Shown here one piece after another: positions 23,601 through 32,682 of a stretch of 64,000 nucleotides of DNA. A program made the position numbers and the translations under genes. The number at the start of each line of letters is the position of its first letter. The stretch's first letter is position 1. Source of the stretch: Trebouxia sp. TZW2008 (taxonomy: Eukaryota; Chlorophyta; Trebouxiophyceae; Trebouxiales; Trebouxiaceae); assembly GCA_002118135.1 (NCBI GenBank), contig BDIU01000479.1, positions 48,901-112,900 of the forward strand, read 5' to 3'. The notes under the pieces were generated by a model. The model did not search any database. It worked only from the letters and a program-made list of their open reading frames with translations, and was not told the origin of the DNA.

Positions 23601-26600
23601 GCTCTGCATTCCAAAAAGCTGTTATTCAAACACTGCTTTCTGACCCAGATCTGCATCCAGATTCACTGCTGCAAGTCTGTGATGAAAACCTGTGTAACTA
23701 TCTTTCAAGCAACAGTGGTTGAAGGCTGGTGTGTAAAAACAATGGAGCAAGTGTATGTGACAAATTGAGCAAAGCCTATTCATCAAGACAAAGCTGATCC
23801 ACTTTAGCTGACTCGTGTTGCATGGCTACATGAGATTGATTGACACAATCTAGAACTGATATTCAGCCTGTTGCCTTGCACCAGCTACAGTAGAGGACAG
23901 TAGACCGTTTGTAAGCATCATCGCAGTATTGCAAACATGTCAATATGTATTATGGCAGCACTCGGAGGCATTTTGTTGACCATTGAGCGAGCTTGCCTTG
24001 AGGACAATGTTGACAATCTTGTTGAGGCCCTCCACCTGCCTGAGCAGCTTCAGCGAGCGAAACACTCTAAGTAATCGCAGCGCGCGCAACGAACTCACGC
24101 CCCCACCGCCATGGCTGTGAGACTTGCCTGCATAGCATGCCAAAACCCCTGAACTCTCAACAGTTTTTACCCATCTGCCTGAGCAGCTTCAGCAAGCGGA
24201 ATACTCCAAACAATTGCAGCAGGCGCAGCGAGCTCGATCCCCACCGCCATGGCTATGAGACTTGCCTGTACAGCAAAACGCACCTTCCAATATCAACATA
24301 CCCTCACAGCCACTTCAACAGCATCAGAAGTGTGTCAGCGCAGGCCAGGGGCATTTGGCACAAGGACATGACTTGTCAAGGGGATAAGGTTGATTGTGAC
24401 ACAGCCAATGTAGGTGCAGATGCAGTGCATTGTGAGCTCTGCTTGATAGCGTTTGCTTGTCTTGGGCTGTCTTGGACATTTGCAAAGGATTCAGTGCATT
24501 CAAAAGCATAAGAATGCAAGTGGCGTCAGTCAGAGACCCTGGCAGATCAACTCAGGTCAGCACTCATCACCAGCTGCCGAACCCTAGGACTCAGCCCTGC
24601 GGAAACCACACATTGCTACCAGGGTCTGGCACCGTCAAAAAGGATAGCATATGCCCTCCCCCCCTTGTCTGTGCACCTGACCCCAGAAAGTTGCAAAAGC
24701 AGTGATGCGTCTCCAAAGCATACTTTACCTGAGTATTCCAGCCCAAGGTCAACAAGGCTGGCAAACACAATGACGCCGTCTAGCACATTGAATCCACTGC
24801 GTCAGGTTCATGCTCAAGGGATTCACAAAAACCAAGCCATGAGAATGAAGCTCGTGTGCTGCAACAACAGTGTCACCGTCACAATTCCATTGCTTACCTG
24901 AGTACTCCAGCCCAAGGTCGACAAGGCTGGCAAACACAATGAGGCCGTCTAGCACATTGAATCCATTGCTCCAGTAGCCCAGCATGCCCAGCGCCACATG
25001 CTTGAGAAGCATCTCTAGGGTAAACAGGATTGTCAGCACCAGATTGGTGGTCTGCATGCACAATGAAACGTCCACTTTCCATGCCACGTTTCCAGTGGAC
25101 GCAAAGTTGTCAGGGCAACAATGCTTCAGTACGCATACACAGGGCATCTGCACGTGAGGTTTTGCAAGTGCACTTGGACTTACATCTACATGGCTATGTG
25201 AATCCCATGGAGCAATGCTTGCAATGTTGGCACTGGGTTTAGTGTCTGCTTGCATGCACCAACAGCACAGGTCACGCATGTCACTACAGCATGTGGGCCA
25301 TGCATTAGCAACAGCTCAGATGTGAGCGTGATGAGGCTTGTCCGATCTGCGCAAAAGCAACATGGCTTTGGACAGGAAACTGTTGAGGCAGCGCAATGTT
25401 TCTGTATACATATGGCAAGGTCACAAATCCTCATTTACATGCAAGCAAATGAGGATGATGATGAAGAAGAACAGCTTGCCTCCAATGCTTTGGCAAAGCT
25501 TGTAGACATGTCAGCATGGTACATTGTCATGATGACAATGTTGACCATGACGATGAACATCACAAAACGGTTGAACCATGGGTCCTCCACAACCCTTCTT
25601 GCAACCCTTCTGGGGTATGGCTGCTCAGCCCAGGGTACCAGATCCTCTCTTTTCAGGAACATGGAAATCATGAACTGGAAGTAGAAGGTCAGGTTGGCTG
25701 TGATGTTTGGAGCTGCTCTGTCTCTGGCCAGAATGGCTTTCTGGTTGGTGACCTGAAACACACACGCATTTTAACACCATTGCTGACTGCTGTGAGCTGT
25801 GTAAACATGCAGCAGCAAGTCACCTTGATGCATTCTGTACCTTTTGGCACTTGATCCAGCTGGGCACAGGTGATGCGCAATTGTGTTCCCAACACCGCCT
25901 TATGCACTGCTGAACTACAGGTGTCAACCATATCCTGAGCCTTCACAAAGCTCTGTGTGGTATGCTTCACTTGCTGATGTCAGCATGGTCATCAACTCCA
26001 ACAAGAAGACAAAATAAACGTGAGCATGCAGATGAACATGAGCTTGGAGATGCTGATGCAGATAAAGTCACAGATGCACATGTACATGCAGCAGAAGAAC
26101 AGCCAAGGATGAGACTCAAATGCAGCTGGGCAAACTTGGCGCTGATGATGATCCCAATGAGCAGGTGCAAAGTAGGTCCTAGTCCACAATGAGGCACAGG
26201 TAGTACAGCACGATCCACTAGCTGCCTTTGTTGAGCACCAAGGGCAGGTCAGGTACGCAGTACAGGAAGCAGTTGGAAGCAAACAAAGAACAGCTGCCTT
26301 TGTTGAGCATCAAGGGCAGGTCCAGTACGCGATACAGGAAGTAGTTGGAAGCAAACAAAGAACAGGAAAAGAAGAAGGGAAAAAAAGGGTGGCAAACTCA
26401 CATGCAGCTGGGCAAACTTGGGGCTAATGACTGCAACCAGCAGGTTCAGCGCAAAGTTGGTCCCAATCACAACCAGGCAGGTAAGAGACCACAACCCAGT
26501 ATCCGCTTCCATTCAACATGAACAGGCAAGAGAGTCACAGAGGAAGAAGGAAACACAGGTGAAGAAGGCAGGAAGAAGGGAAGAGTTACGAACTCACATG

Positions 26601-29600
26601 CAGCTGGGCAAATTGGCGCTGATAAAGGCAACCGAGACGTCCAGCACGAAGTAGGTCCCAATCACAAGGCAGAGATGAGTAACAACCCAGTTACCACTTC
26701 CGAACAGCATCAAATGCAGGAGAAAAAAGGGAGGGAAGGGCTTTGATGAAGAGAAAGAAGAAGGAAAGGAGACAGCCTTACATGCAGCTGGGCAAACTTA
26801 GCGCTGATGACCGCAACCAGCAGGTTCAGCGCGAAGTAGGTCCCAATCACAATCAGGCATAGGTAGTAGACCACGACCCAATAACCACCTCCATCTAGCA
26901 GGTAGTACATCTGAGTGACTGACCAACTCTCCAGCGACACCACTTGCAGCACTTGCAGTAGGGCTCTGCCTATGTTGTCAAAGGACACATCTCCCTGCAT
27001 GCAGTGACAGGACGTGGCAGCAAAGTTTGGCAGGGGTAATCGACCACAACACGATAATCACCTCCATCTAGCAGGTAGTACATTTGAGTGACAAATCTAC
27101 TCTCCAGCGACACTCTTGCAACACTTGCAGTAGAGCTCAGTACTGAGCCTATGTTGTCGAAGGACATGTCTCCCTGCATGCAGTGACAGGCAGCAAAGTT
27201 TGGCAAGGGCAGCAGACAACAACCCAATAACCACCTCTGTCTAGCAGTAGTACATCTGAGTGACGGACCAGCTCGCCAGCGACACCACTTGCAACACTTG
27301 CAGTAGAGCTCTGTACTCAGCCTATGTTGTCAAAGGACATATCTCCCTGCACGCAATGAGAGGAGGTTGCAGGAAAGGTTGGCAGATGCTGTGCACCAAA
27401 AAGCTAGCAGCCAGCAAGTGGTACATCTGAGTGATGACCTCTCCAGGGACAGTAGGTTCAGAATTTGCAGCAGGGCTTGCAATGGTGTCAAAGGACACGT
27501 CACCCTGCATGCAGTGACAGCTTAGACTGCAGCAGTTCTTGCTCAACTTTATTGATCCAGGCGTCCTTTGGCAAATAGAGACTAACCACTGGCAACACAG
27601 CTCAGCTGATGTTGCAAAAGGACATGTTCTACTGCATGCACTGACAACTTAGATTGCCAAAGATCTCCGCTGATGGTGTCGACTGAATGACAACATGCCT
27701 GCTGATGCAGTAACTCAGAACACTAAGGCATTGCTCTAAAAACAGATGAATACTAGGGCGGGCAGTTCATTGAATGTTGATCACCTATCACTCAACATAA
27801 TTTCCTCTAGTTGTTCAGATGTGAAGTGTTCCAAGGCAGCTCAAGTGTCACACGCATTGCAGCACAAGCCACAAAATTATTTGATCATGAGCAAAAATGC
27901 TCACACAAGCAGCTCATTCAATTTTTACATTGCACTGCAGCACATGCTGAAGTGTGCTCTGATCAGCATTCAGAAGGCTTACGTAAGCAGCTTCATAGGG
28001 TCCATTCAGACAGACATAGCCCTCCTGACAGGTGTAGGTCCCTGGTGTGGCGTTGGTGTCGCACACTTGATCGGTCAGACTCTCAGGCACTGCCTCTGGC
28101 TGAAGGGTGGCGGGGTCTATAGGGTGGCACCTGCCCAGCAACCTACACATGCATGGACAGAACGCCTCGCACGGTTGATCAGTCAGACTCTCAGGCACTG
28201 CATCTGGCTGAACAGAGACAGGGGGGTCCTGTGGAGTGACACCTGCTGAGTGACCTACGCATAGACAGGCCCTTATGCTCAACTTTGACGACTGTGGAGA
28301 CATAAAGTGACCTAACCTGCTTTGGCCTTGTCTCAGTGATGTGGCAGTGTGTGACCAAGTGTTTGTGTGAGAACTCCTTAGGTATTGTCTCTGGGGTGCA
28401 CTGTGGCCTGTCAGCCTTTATATTGAGGCATGGAAATGTGAGCACAGATATGCGATGATGACTAACAGGCTCGTGGGATGATGGCATAAACGGGCACTAG
28501 CTTATGCCTTTCACTGGTCCCCAAACAAACATTGCCATCACTTGCTCACATGAATAAAGAAAAAGCAGAGACACCATTGTCAAGCACAGCAGCAAGGCAA
28601 AACAACAAACAGGAAGCAGAGCCACAGTTGCCAAGCACAGGAGCAAGGCAGCAGAATATTGAAGTGACAGTCCAGGCACAGTTACTGAGACAGAAACAAG
28701 GTAGAAGAATGGAGTGAAAGCAGGCACACAATGTCCAAGCGCAAAAGCAAAGCAGAAGAATGAAGTGCAGGCAGAGGCAAGAAAATGCAGCCGTTCATCT
28801 TCTTGCCTCTGCCCTCACTCTTCTGAACAGATGCAATTTGCAAGCTGTGCTGTTGACTTACTTTCCCATGAACAGCTGCATGCCAATGATGCCAAAGACG
28901 AAGAAAACCCAAGCCAGCAGCAGCACCACATCCAGAAGAAGAGGAATGGAGGCAATCAGGGTGCTGACCAGCAGCCGGATTCCTGGATAGGCGCTGACTG
29001 TACGCAAGGGTCTGAGAGCCCTAAAAGCCCTAAGGCTGGACACATCTGTGGCGTTACCGGGTAGGTACGGGCTGTAACTGGTAATGGTGGTAATGAAGTC
29101 CAACCAGCTCCAGCCGTTTTTCAAATAGGCTGCAAGACCCAAGATGCACTCGCAAAGTATACATTTGCTCATGTGCAGTCATTGTCAGCATCAATATCTT
29201 GGGCAAGATGTGCAAGTGACGCCATAGACTGGAGATCAGGCATTGCATGTCACTGTGCCTAATCGTCTGTAAACTTTTGGATGGAAAAAAACAAGCCTGC
29301 TGCATAGCTTACAGAAACAGGGTGAGGCATACCTCATAGTTGCCTTGCGTTTGCGCGGACACAGATGTCAATCGAGCAATCAACCACGTCACTAAACCTG
29401 GACTTAGGTGACGGCTGGACCATGTCAATCTGAAATCCTTGACGGAACAGATTTGGACTATGCCATGCACAGTATGCATCTGGTGAATGGCAAGAAACAA
29501 AGTGTGCATTCACATTCATCGCAAGCACTATTGTCAGATGTCAAGGCACTTCACACAGTCACTGCTGCACACTCACACTTAGGCGCAGCATGCAGGTTCA

Positions 29601-32600
29601 CTCAAGCATGCATGATTGGCGTCAACTCACTCAATCAGAGTCAATGGGTCATGACAGTAACTGCAGCATCCTGGATTAGTCACACTGTGCATTGCTTGCC
29701 GTTTGCAATGCTTCTGCGCAAGAATCAGTCATAATTGTCACTGTGATTGGGACTGAGGACTCACCATTTGGGCCAAGAATGAAATTTTTGGCCAGAGCTT
29801 GCAGCAGCACCTCCAGTGTGAATGCCGCTGTGAAGAAGTAGTTGGCATAGATGATCTGCAAAGAACAATGTCTATTGTCACAAATGCAAAAAGAAGAACA
29901 GGACAAGAAAATAGTATACGAAATTGGGCATGTAACTGAAGGACACATACGGAGTGAGTGGAAGCAGCCTGGGAGCGCAACAAACAAGCAGCCGCCATCA
30001 AACAAGACATGCATGATTTGCAGAGTAGCATGTCTGTTGTCACAAATGCAAAAGGAAGGAACAGGGCAGGGAAACTATATGCCACTGGGCTTGATAGCTA
30101 AAATTTCTGTGAGTGGAAGCAGCCTAGGAACGCAACAAACAAGTAGCTGCCATCAAACAAAACATGGATGATTTGCAAAGTAGCATGTATGCTGTCATGT
30201 ACGTGCAGCCGATGGTGGCCAAAACGATGACAGAATCACTGATGGGCATACAGGATACCCATGTGGTGCCAGGCTTCATGCAGCATGCGCAAGCTGCCAG
30301 CAAGAGGAAATCGACTTTAGATGCAAGCTATGCAGTCAGTGTTTTGAAGTAGAAATGCTGTCATTTGAAGCGGTGAGACACATGCTCAATGTATTTCTTG
30401 AGAACCAATGCATCATGACATCAAGCACATGTGAAAGCATGACAGATCTCACCCTTTCCCATTTAGCATTGTTAGCGCAGACAGGGTCGTTCTTGATCTC
30501 CACCCATGTGTCACAAAGGGGGTTAGCCACAGCCAGAAACACACAGTTGGCCAAAATGATGGCTAGCACAATCCGGTTGAACCAGGGGTTCTCCACCAAA
30601 TGAATTGCGAGCTTCCTGATGGGATTTGTGCGAGCAAAAACACCAAATGAAAAGTCCCTCTGCTGTGCCTGCGTCATCACAACGGGGACTCACCCTCGCC
30701 CGAAAGATGCAGTTGGGCAAAATGATGTCTAGCACATTTGGGTTGAACCAGGGATTTGCCACCAACTGAATCACAAGCTTCCTGATAGGACCTCCCTGGG
30801 CAAAGACACCAAATGATAAGCCCCTCTGCTGTGCCTGCAGCATTGCAGATGCACACAATGGGGCCGGTCGTCAAGGACACAGCTTTGCCAGCAATGCTGG
30901 CTTGACGCAGCTCTGTTGCTATGAAGCCTCAAGGTGCCAAGCCGTTTGATGCTTCTGGTGCAGGAGGCTGGACAGAGGCAATCAAAGCTGTCTCCTGTGC
31001 CTGCAGCATTTTTGATGCACAGTGGGCTCTGCTGTCACAGTCACAGCTTAGCCAGTACTGTTGGCTGGAACTGTGCGCTCCCAAGCACTTCAATGGCAAG
31101 CATTCTAGCGAATTGGGCCCAACAAGGTACAGTTGCCATGCCTGCATGTACACACTACAAAAATCCTTAGCGCAACAAGAATGATGCACATCTGCCATGA
31201 TGATGCAAACACAACCCCTCAGATTGGGTCATGCATTGCAAGCGACTGGTGCGTCTATTGGCAGGGTCTGTGTAGGCAAGCAGTTGAGGGAAACTTGCTG
31301 AGGCTACAGTGGCATACATATAGGTAAGAGGCTTTGCAAGTACAGTATTTTCTTGTTGGAGCGACACTCAATGTAATGACACCCTTGATGTAACAACAAT
31401 GCAGGTGGGAACCAAGCGCTGCATTCTGACTGCAATGATACTTTGAAGCAGTGACAACTCAATTTAGCGACAAATTTGTCAGTGACAAATGCAGTCGTTA
31501 CGTCAAGACATCGCGATAGGTCTGTGCCATGAGGGACACCTGCTCGGAAGTTGCTACCATAAACAGCTTCTGGACTCAACACTCTGCAAGAATCAAATCA
31601 AGGCCGCTTTGGGGCTTTAGACCACTGAAGAGTTGTATAAGACAGTAGGCTTGCCAAAGCAATGCTGGCAGAGGTCATTTGCACAACAGGAGCTGTTCAC
31701 TGTATTTGCCTGTTTGCAGCTCTTTTGACCAAGTGCAGGCAGACACAGGCCAACATGATTACCGAGCGTCTCTTGACAACATCATGCCATGCTGATCAGA
31801 TGTAGTGATTCAGGCGCAGAAGCAGTTGCGGCGGGGTGTGTGACTCATTGAGTCTGTACTGGACACCATCAAGGAATGCTCAGAAAGCAGAAAAGATGGA
31901 AACATTCATTCCCAGCAGGGAAGCATCGTGCATGTCTGGCGCATTCAAAGCAGCCAAGCGGCTTTTGCAGCTTTGCAGAGGCTATCTAAGACAAGGATCT
32001 GAGCAAGTCTTTGTCCACAGTCAGACATGTCAAGCTCAGCAGCAGATGCTAGCTTTGAAGGCTGAGCGTCGGTCGCACATGAAGGAAAATGGTGTTGTTG
32101 TTGCTGTTTTTACTTTGTGCTTTCAGCAATAGCAATACATGATTGGTGTAATATGACGATGCTGAAGCAAATCTTCACAAAGAGGATGTGGTTATGGTAG
32201 GCTTTCCATAGAAATGGTGCAGCGGGCACCGTCAATCACCAGCAAGATCTACCATGGAAACAATCACATCATGCTCAAATGGTAGCATGCAATGATTCAA
32301 TGCACACCTTGGTCCATAGGCTCTTTCGCTTCAGGCCAAAGTTCTTGTGACCTTGCAGAAAGGTAGAATGCGTTCTGCTGATCAGTGAAGTGGCCACTGA
32401 AGTTGCTCTGCTGACCGCCGACACATTGCTGTGCGTCGGCTGTATCTGCGAGCGGAGTGATGTGAAGCTGGCGTTGGAGTCTTCCGCTAAGTCCTTGTAG
32501 GACCAAGCTTCAGGGCTCTGCGTGACATTTAAGTAATCAGCCAAGCCCGGTGCTTCTTGCCATAGTCTGCCAAATGCAGCCTGAGGATTGTGCCAATCTC

Positions 32601-32682
32601 TTGTGAGATCGTGCGTTCGCAAAAGTCCGTTCACCTGAACCTCTTGCTCAGCAGCCCAGCGCTCTTGATCAGCCGAATCCAT
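8680..32682 (-). CDS. Four-domain voltage-gated cation channel, Cav3/T-type-like, complete, 33 exons
   Basis: The exons in 5' to 3' order are 32308-32682, 30453-30659, 29765-29855, 28862-29129, 28317-28407, 27983-28099, 26782-26994, 25824-25952, 25480-25752, 24898-25051, 23997-24127, 23442-23603, 22858-23025, 22369-22398, 21728-21784, 21044-21240, 20463-20613, 20138-20276, 19274-19509, 18275-18992, 17809-17959, 16718-16940, 15973-16158, 15424-15567, 14632-14863, 13690-13847, 13318-13421, 12485-12577, 12016-12141, 11278-11412, 10503-10737, 9643-9891 and 8680-9048. They sum to 6312 nt, which gives 2103 aa. Every phase is consistent and no stop interrupts. Four 6-TM repeats, each with a charged S4 and a pore loop, sit in the plasma or ciliary membrane and conduct cations on depolarisation. 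Filter residues are E (VSLESWS), E (VGESW), D (VMDNF) and D (STGDSW), the EEDD ring of T-type calcium channels. DIII also shares the VDKQP...NPW segment with Cav3. Related algal channels serve flagellar and photo-responses; the role here is not known. Confidence 0.93.
9130..9260 (-). repeat. 5'-half copies of channel exon 33
   Basis: Acceptor plus the first codons of exon 33 recur upstream (TCGCAG/GTACACCAAG at about 9160, then a weaker one above 9200), together with the neighbouring intron segment (ATGCTGAATGC..CAGCACTTGCAT). Confidence 0.7.
10150..10980 (-). repeat. Half-exon copies around channel exon 31 (domain IV pore)
   Basis: Upstream 5'-half copies lie at about 10805-10885 (GLRSLFSSLLSSLPAVCNVGS, open frame) and 10915-10975 (frameshifted). 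Downstream 3'-half copies lie at about 10343-10450 and 10185-10290. They cover the pore with altered filters: STGNSWD followed by a stop, and STGESRDQ. The intact exon is 10503-10737. Confidence 0.85.
11140..11580 (-). repeat. Half-exon copies around channel exon 30
   Basis: An upstream 5'-half copy at about 11495-11575 reads NKLHSVIVILAVVEIFVSNN (S3 only). A downstream 3'-half relic at about 11150-11250 keeps LLKLLQQI and the donor end. Intact exon 30 (11278-11412) lies between. Confidence 0.75.
12178..12262 (+). repeat. G-rich minisatellite
   Basis: Tandem GGGGTGAGGGGTGGGGA-like units in the intron between exons 28 and 29. Several runs of four or more G give G-quadruplex potential on the plus (non-template for this gene) strand. 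Confidence 0.8.
13530..13680 (-). repeat. AGCAC microsatellite and 3'-half copy of channel exon 26
   Basis: (CACAG)n lies at about 13535-13562. Reading minus strand, a 3'-half relic of exon 26 at about 13575-13650 (DKYCCLTKRM for DNYCRLIEEM) ends at a GTACACC donor position. Confidence 0.7.
13925..14012 (-). repeat. 5'-half copy of channel exon 26
   Basis: VVDKQPQLSETPWQG, then a frameshift into RYFVAMCFFLDMF, matches the first half of exon 26. It lies upstream of the intact exon. Confidence 0.75.
14437..14510 (-). repeat. 3'-half copy of channel exon 25 (domain III pore)
   Basis: It keeps the pore segment with VMENF in place of VMDNF and the donor ACAG/GTAAGT, downstream of the intact exon. 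The frame changes within the copy. Confidence 0.65.
14864..15180 (-). other. Intron 24, 5' part unexplained
   Basis: I recognise no exon or repeat in about 300 bp here; it is intronic sequence between exons 24 and 25. Confidence 0.5.
15175..15360 (-). repeat. 3'-half copies of channel exon 24
   Basis: Two relics: MFGLFEFV at about 15325-15355, and LELVIFAHIGIQL...RLGFCHQ with GTG/GTAGGA donor at about 15178-15240. Both are downstream of intact exon 24. Confidence 0.7.
16200..16315 (-). repeat. 5'-half copy of channel exon 23
   Basis: TTTGCAG acceptor then TALGLFAHPGVYL and a stop; the later LDAVVVITSI match is in the same region. It lies just upstream of intact exon 23 (15973-16158). Confidence 0.8.
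16430..17405 (-). repeat. Half-exon copies around channel exon 22
   Basis: Three 5'-half copies lie upstream at about 17030-17118, 17135-17294 and 17340-17402 (SLGLLSEQNLL..., FCIRIITTVYFEGCLLLL). Two 3'-half copies lie downstream at about 16590-16645 (DESSRLGGVMSVCSTI) and 16430-16480 (SRIGQNVSVCKIKFVVCF). Intact exon 22 is 16718-16940. The middle 5' copy keeps an open frame through S1. Confidence 0.85.
19820..19845 (-). terminator. Oligo(dT) run, Pol III terminator for the tRNA
   Basis: The plus strand is A-rich (A10-G-A12-type). Read on the minus strand this is a long T run starting about 31 nt past the tRNA 3' end, a typical though distant RNA polymerase III stop. Confidence 0.55.
19876..19947 (-). 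tRNA. tRNA-Gly (anticodon UCC)
   Basis: Minus strand starts GCGGCGTTGGTGTAGTGG and has D-arm GTGTAGTGGTTAGC (A and B box consensus), anticodon loop CTTCCAA (anticodon TCC), T-arm CGGGG-TTCGATT-CCCCG and acceptor stem GCGGCGT/ACGTCGC with one G-U pair and discriminator A. No tRNA intron. It lies inside the intron between channel exons 18 and 19 on the same strand, so it is nested in a Pol II transcript. Confidence 0.95.
21640..21685 (-). repeat. 3'-half copy of channel exon 15
   Basis: GATTCTCTGGAGCAG/GTCATGTG repeats the end of exon 15 (GGATCTTTGGAGCGG/GTCATGT), downstream of it. This supports the calling of exon 15. Confidence 0.55.
22572..22775 (-). repeat. AGCAC microsatellite plus 3'-half copy of channel exon 13
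   Basis: At about 22685-22775 FWIDWDIIGH then, after a small deletion, TLLNLFLAILISNFQDQE with donor GAG/GTGACA repeats S6 of domain II. The neighbouring 22572-22680 is an (AGCAC/CAGCA)n tract. Confidence 0.85.
24170..24272 (-). repeat. 5'-half copy of channel exon 11 (domain II S4)
   Basis: It keeps the acceptor, HSHGGG and an S4-like segment that in its own frame reads SLRLLQLFGVFRLLKLLRQ: two gating Arg are replaced by Gln and Gly. A one-base change puts this segment out of frame with the acceptor, so it is a relic. Confidence 0.85.
24728..24802 (-). repeat. 3'-half copy of channel exon 10 (domain II S3)
   Basis: FNVLDGVIVFASLVDLGLEYS followed by donor G/GTAAAG repeats the last third of exon 10 almost exactly. 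This high identity suggests a recent duplication. Confidence 0.85.
26125..27660 (-). repeat. Half-exon array around channel exon 7 (domain I pore/S6), seven partial copies
   Basis: Upstream 5'-half copies lie at about 27030-27165 (GDMSFDNIGSVL..VSLESRFVTQMYYLL), 27175-27340 (stop after NIG), 27400-27515 (GDVSFDTIASPAANSEPTV) and 27560-27650 (SFCNIS then stop). Downstream 3'-half copies lie at about 26594-26690, 26398-26500 (LVVIGTNFALNLLVAVISPK, open) and 26130-26235 (stop). Intact exon 7 is 26782-26994. Each 5' copy runs straight into the next copy's acceptor intron, as tandem duplication predicts. Confidence 0.92.
28160..28222 (-). repeat. 5'-half copy of channel exon 6
   Basis: TTCAG acceptor then PDAVPESLTDQPCEAF repeats the start of exon 6 (PEAVPESLTDQVCDTN). 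Confidence 0.85.
29856..30200 (-). repeat. Tandem duplication of the acceptor flank of channel exon 3
   Basis: About 155-bp units at 29858-30012 and 30013-30165, with a partial third, share GATTTGCAAAGTAGCATGT, TGTCACAAATGCAAAA and GTGAGTGGAAGCAGCCT. Each begins at the intron-exon junction, so mostly intron was copied. Confidence 0.85.
30694..30825 (-). repeat. Splice-competent partial copy of channel exon 2 (alternative-exon candidate)
   Basis: It has an acceptor (ACAGCAG/AGG), 44 open codons (LSFGVFAQGGPIRKL.. to ..NCIFRAR) and a consensus donor AGG/GTGAGT, phase 0 at both ends like exon 2 (69 codons). Used instead of exon 2 it would shorten the S1-S2 loop and put Pro into S1. It may equally be a relic whose donor arose where the copy meets the next. 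Confidence 0.6.
31343..31515. mobile_element. Decayed pogo/Tigger-like MITE
   Basis: It starts TA/CAGTATTTTCTTGT and has the same order of blocks as the intact element at 34372 (CTCAATGTAATGACA, CTTGATGTAACAACA, CTGACTGCA, GCAGTCGTTAC). The right terminal repeat is no longer recognisable. It sits in intron 1 of the channel gene. Confidence 0.6.

Larger units (their letters stand above)
22858..25752 (-). other. Channel domain II (exons 9-13) with two GC-AG introns
   Basis: Exon 9 ends the I-II linker and holds S1 (NRFVMFIVMVNIVIMTM). Exon 10 holds S2-S3, exon 11 S4 (LRALRLLRVFRSLKLLR: four Arg, one Lys, one further Arg), exon 12 S5, and exon 13 the pore (FEALVGESW, E about residue 745) and S6 (LLNLFLAILINNF). 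Introns after exons 9 and 11 begin GCAAGC, not GT. No GT site keeps the frame, and both joins (AKALE to TTNLVL; NIVLK to SMVALKDF) read as continuous channel sequence, so these are probable GC-AG introns. Confidence 0.88.
25824..32682 (-). other. Channel N-terminus, domain I and part of the I-II linker (exons 1-8)
   Basis: The first exon gives a 125-aa cytoplasmic N-terminus (MDSADQERWAAEQEV), beginning at the second of two overlapping start-like codons (GTG then ATG), ATG at 32680-32682. Exon 2 holds S1 (NRIVLAIILANCVFLAV). Exon 3 holds S2. Exon 4 holds S3, S4 (SLRAFRALRPLRTV, four Arg) and S5. Exons 5-6 form a Cys-containing extracellular turret (QCTPE, YTCQEGYVC). Exon 7 holds the pore (E about residue 405) and S6 (YFALNLLVAVISAKFAQLH). 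Exon 8 is a 43-aa linker piece with three Cys. Intron 1 (30660-32307) contains a decayed MITE and a splice-competent partial copy of exon 2. Confidence 0.9.

Noticed and set aside
29309..29528. Possible channel exon between S2 and S3 of domain I
   Set aside because: Exons 3 and 4 join directly to give the conserved PNAYLKNGW linker; an insert would break it.
31304..31582. Possible extra channel exon in intron 1
   Set aside because: The segment matches the MITE at 34372, and exons 1 and 2 already join in phase.
8680..32682. Classification as a sodium channel
   Set aside because: S4-S5 of domain III and the III-IV linker look Nav-like, but the filter is EEDD, not DEKA, and the IFM motif is missing.
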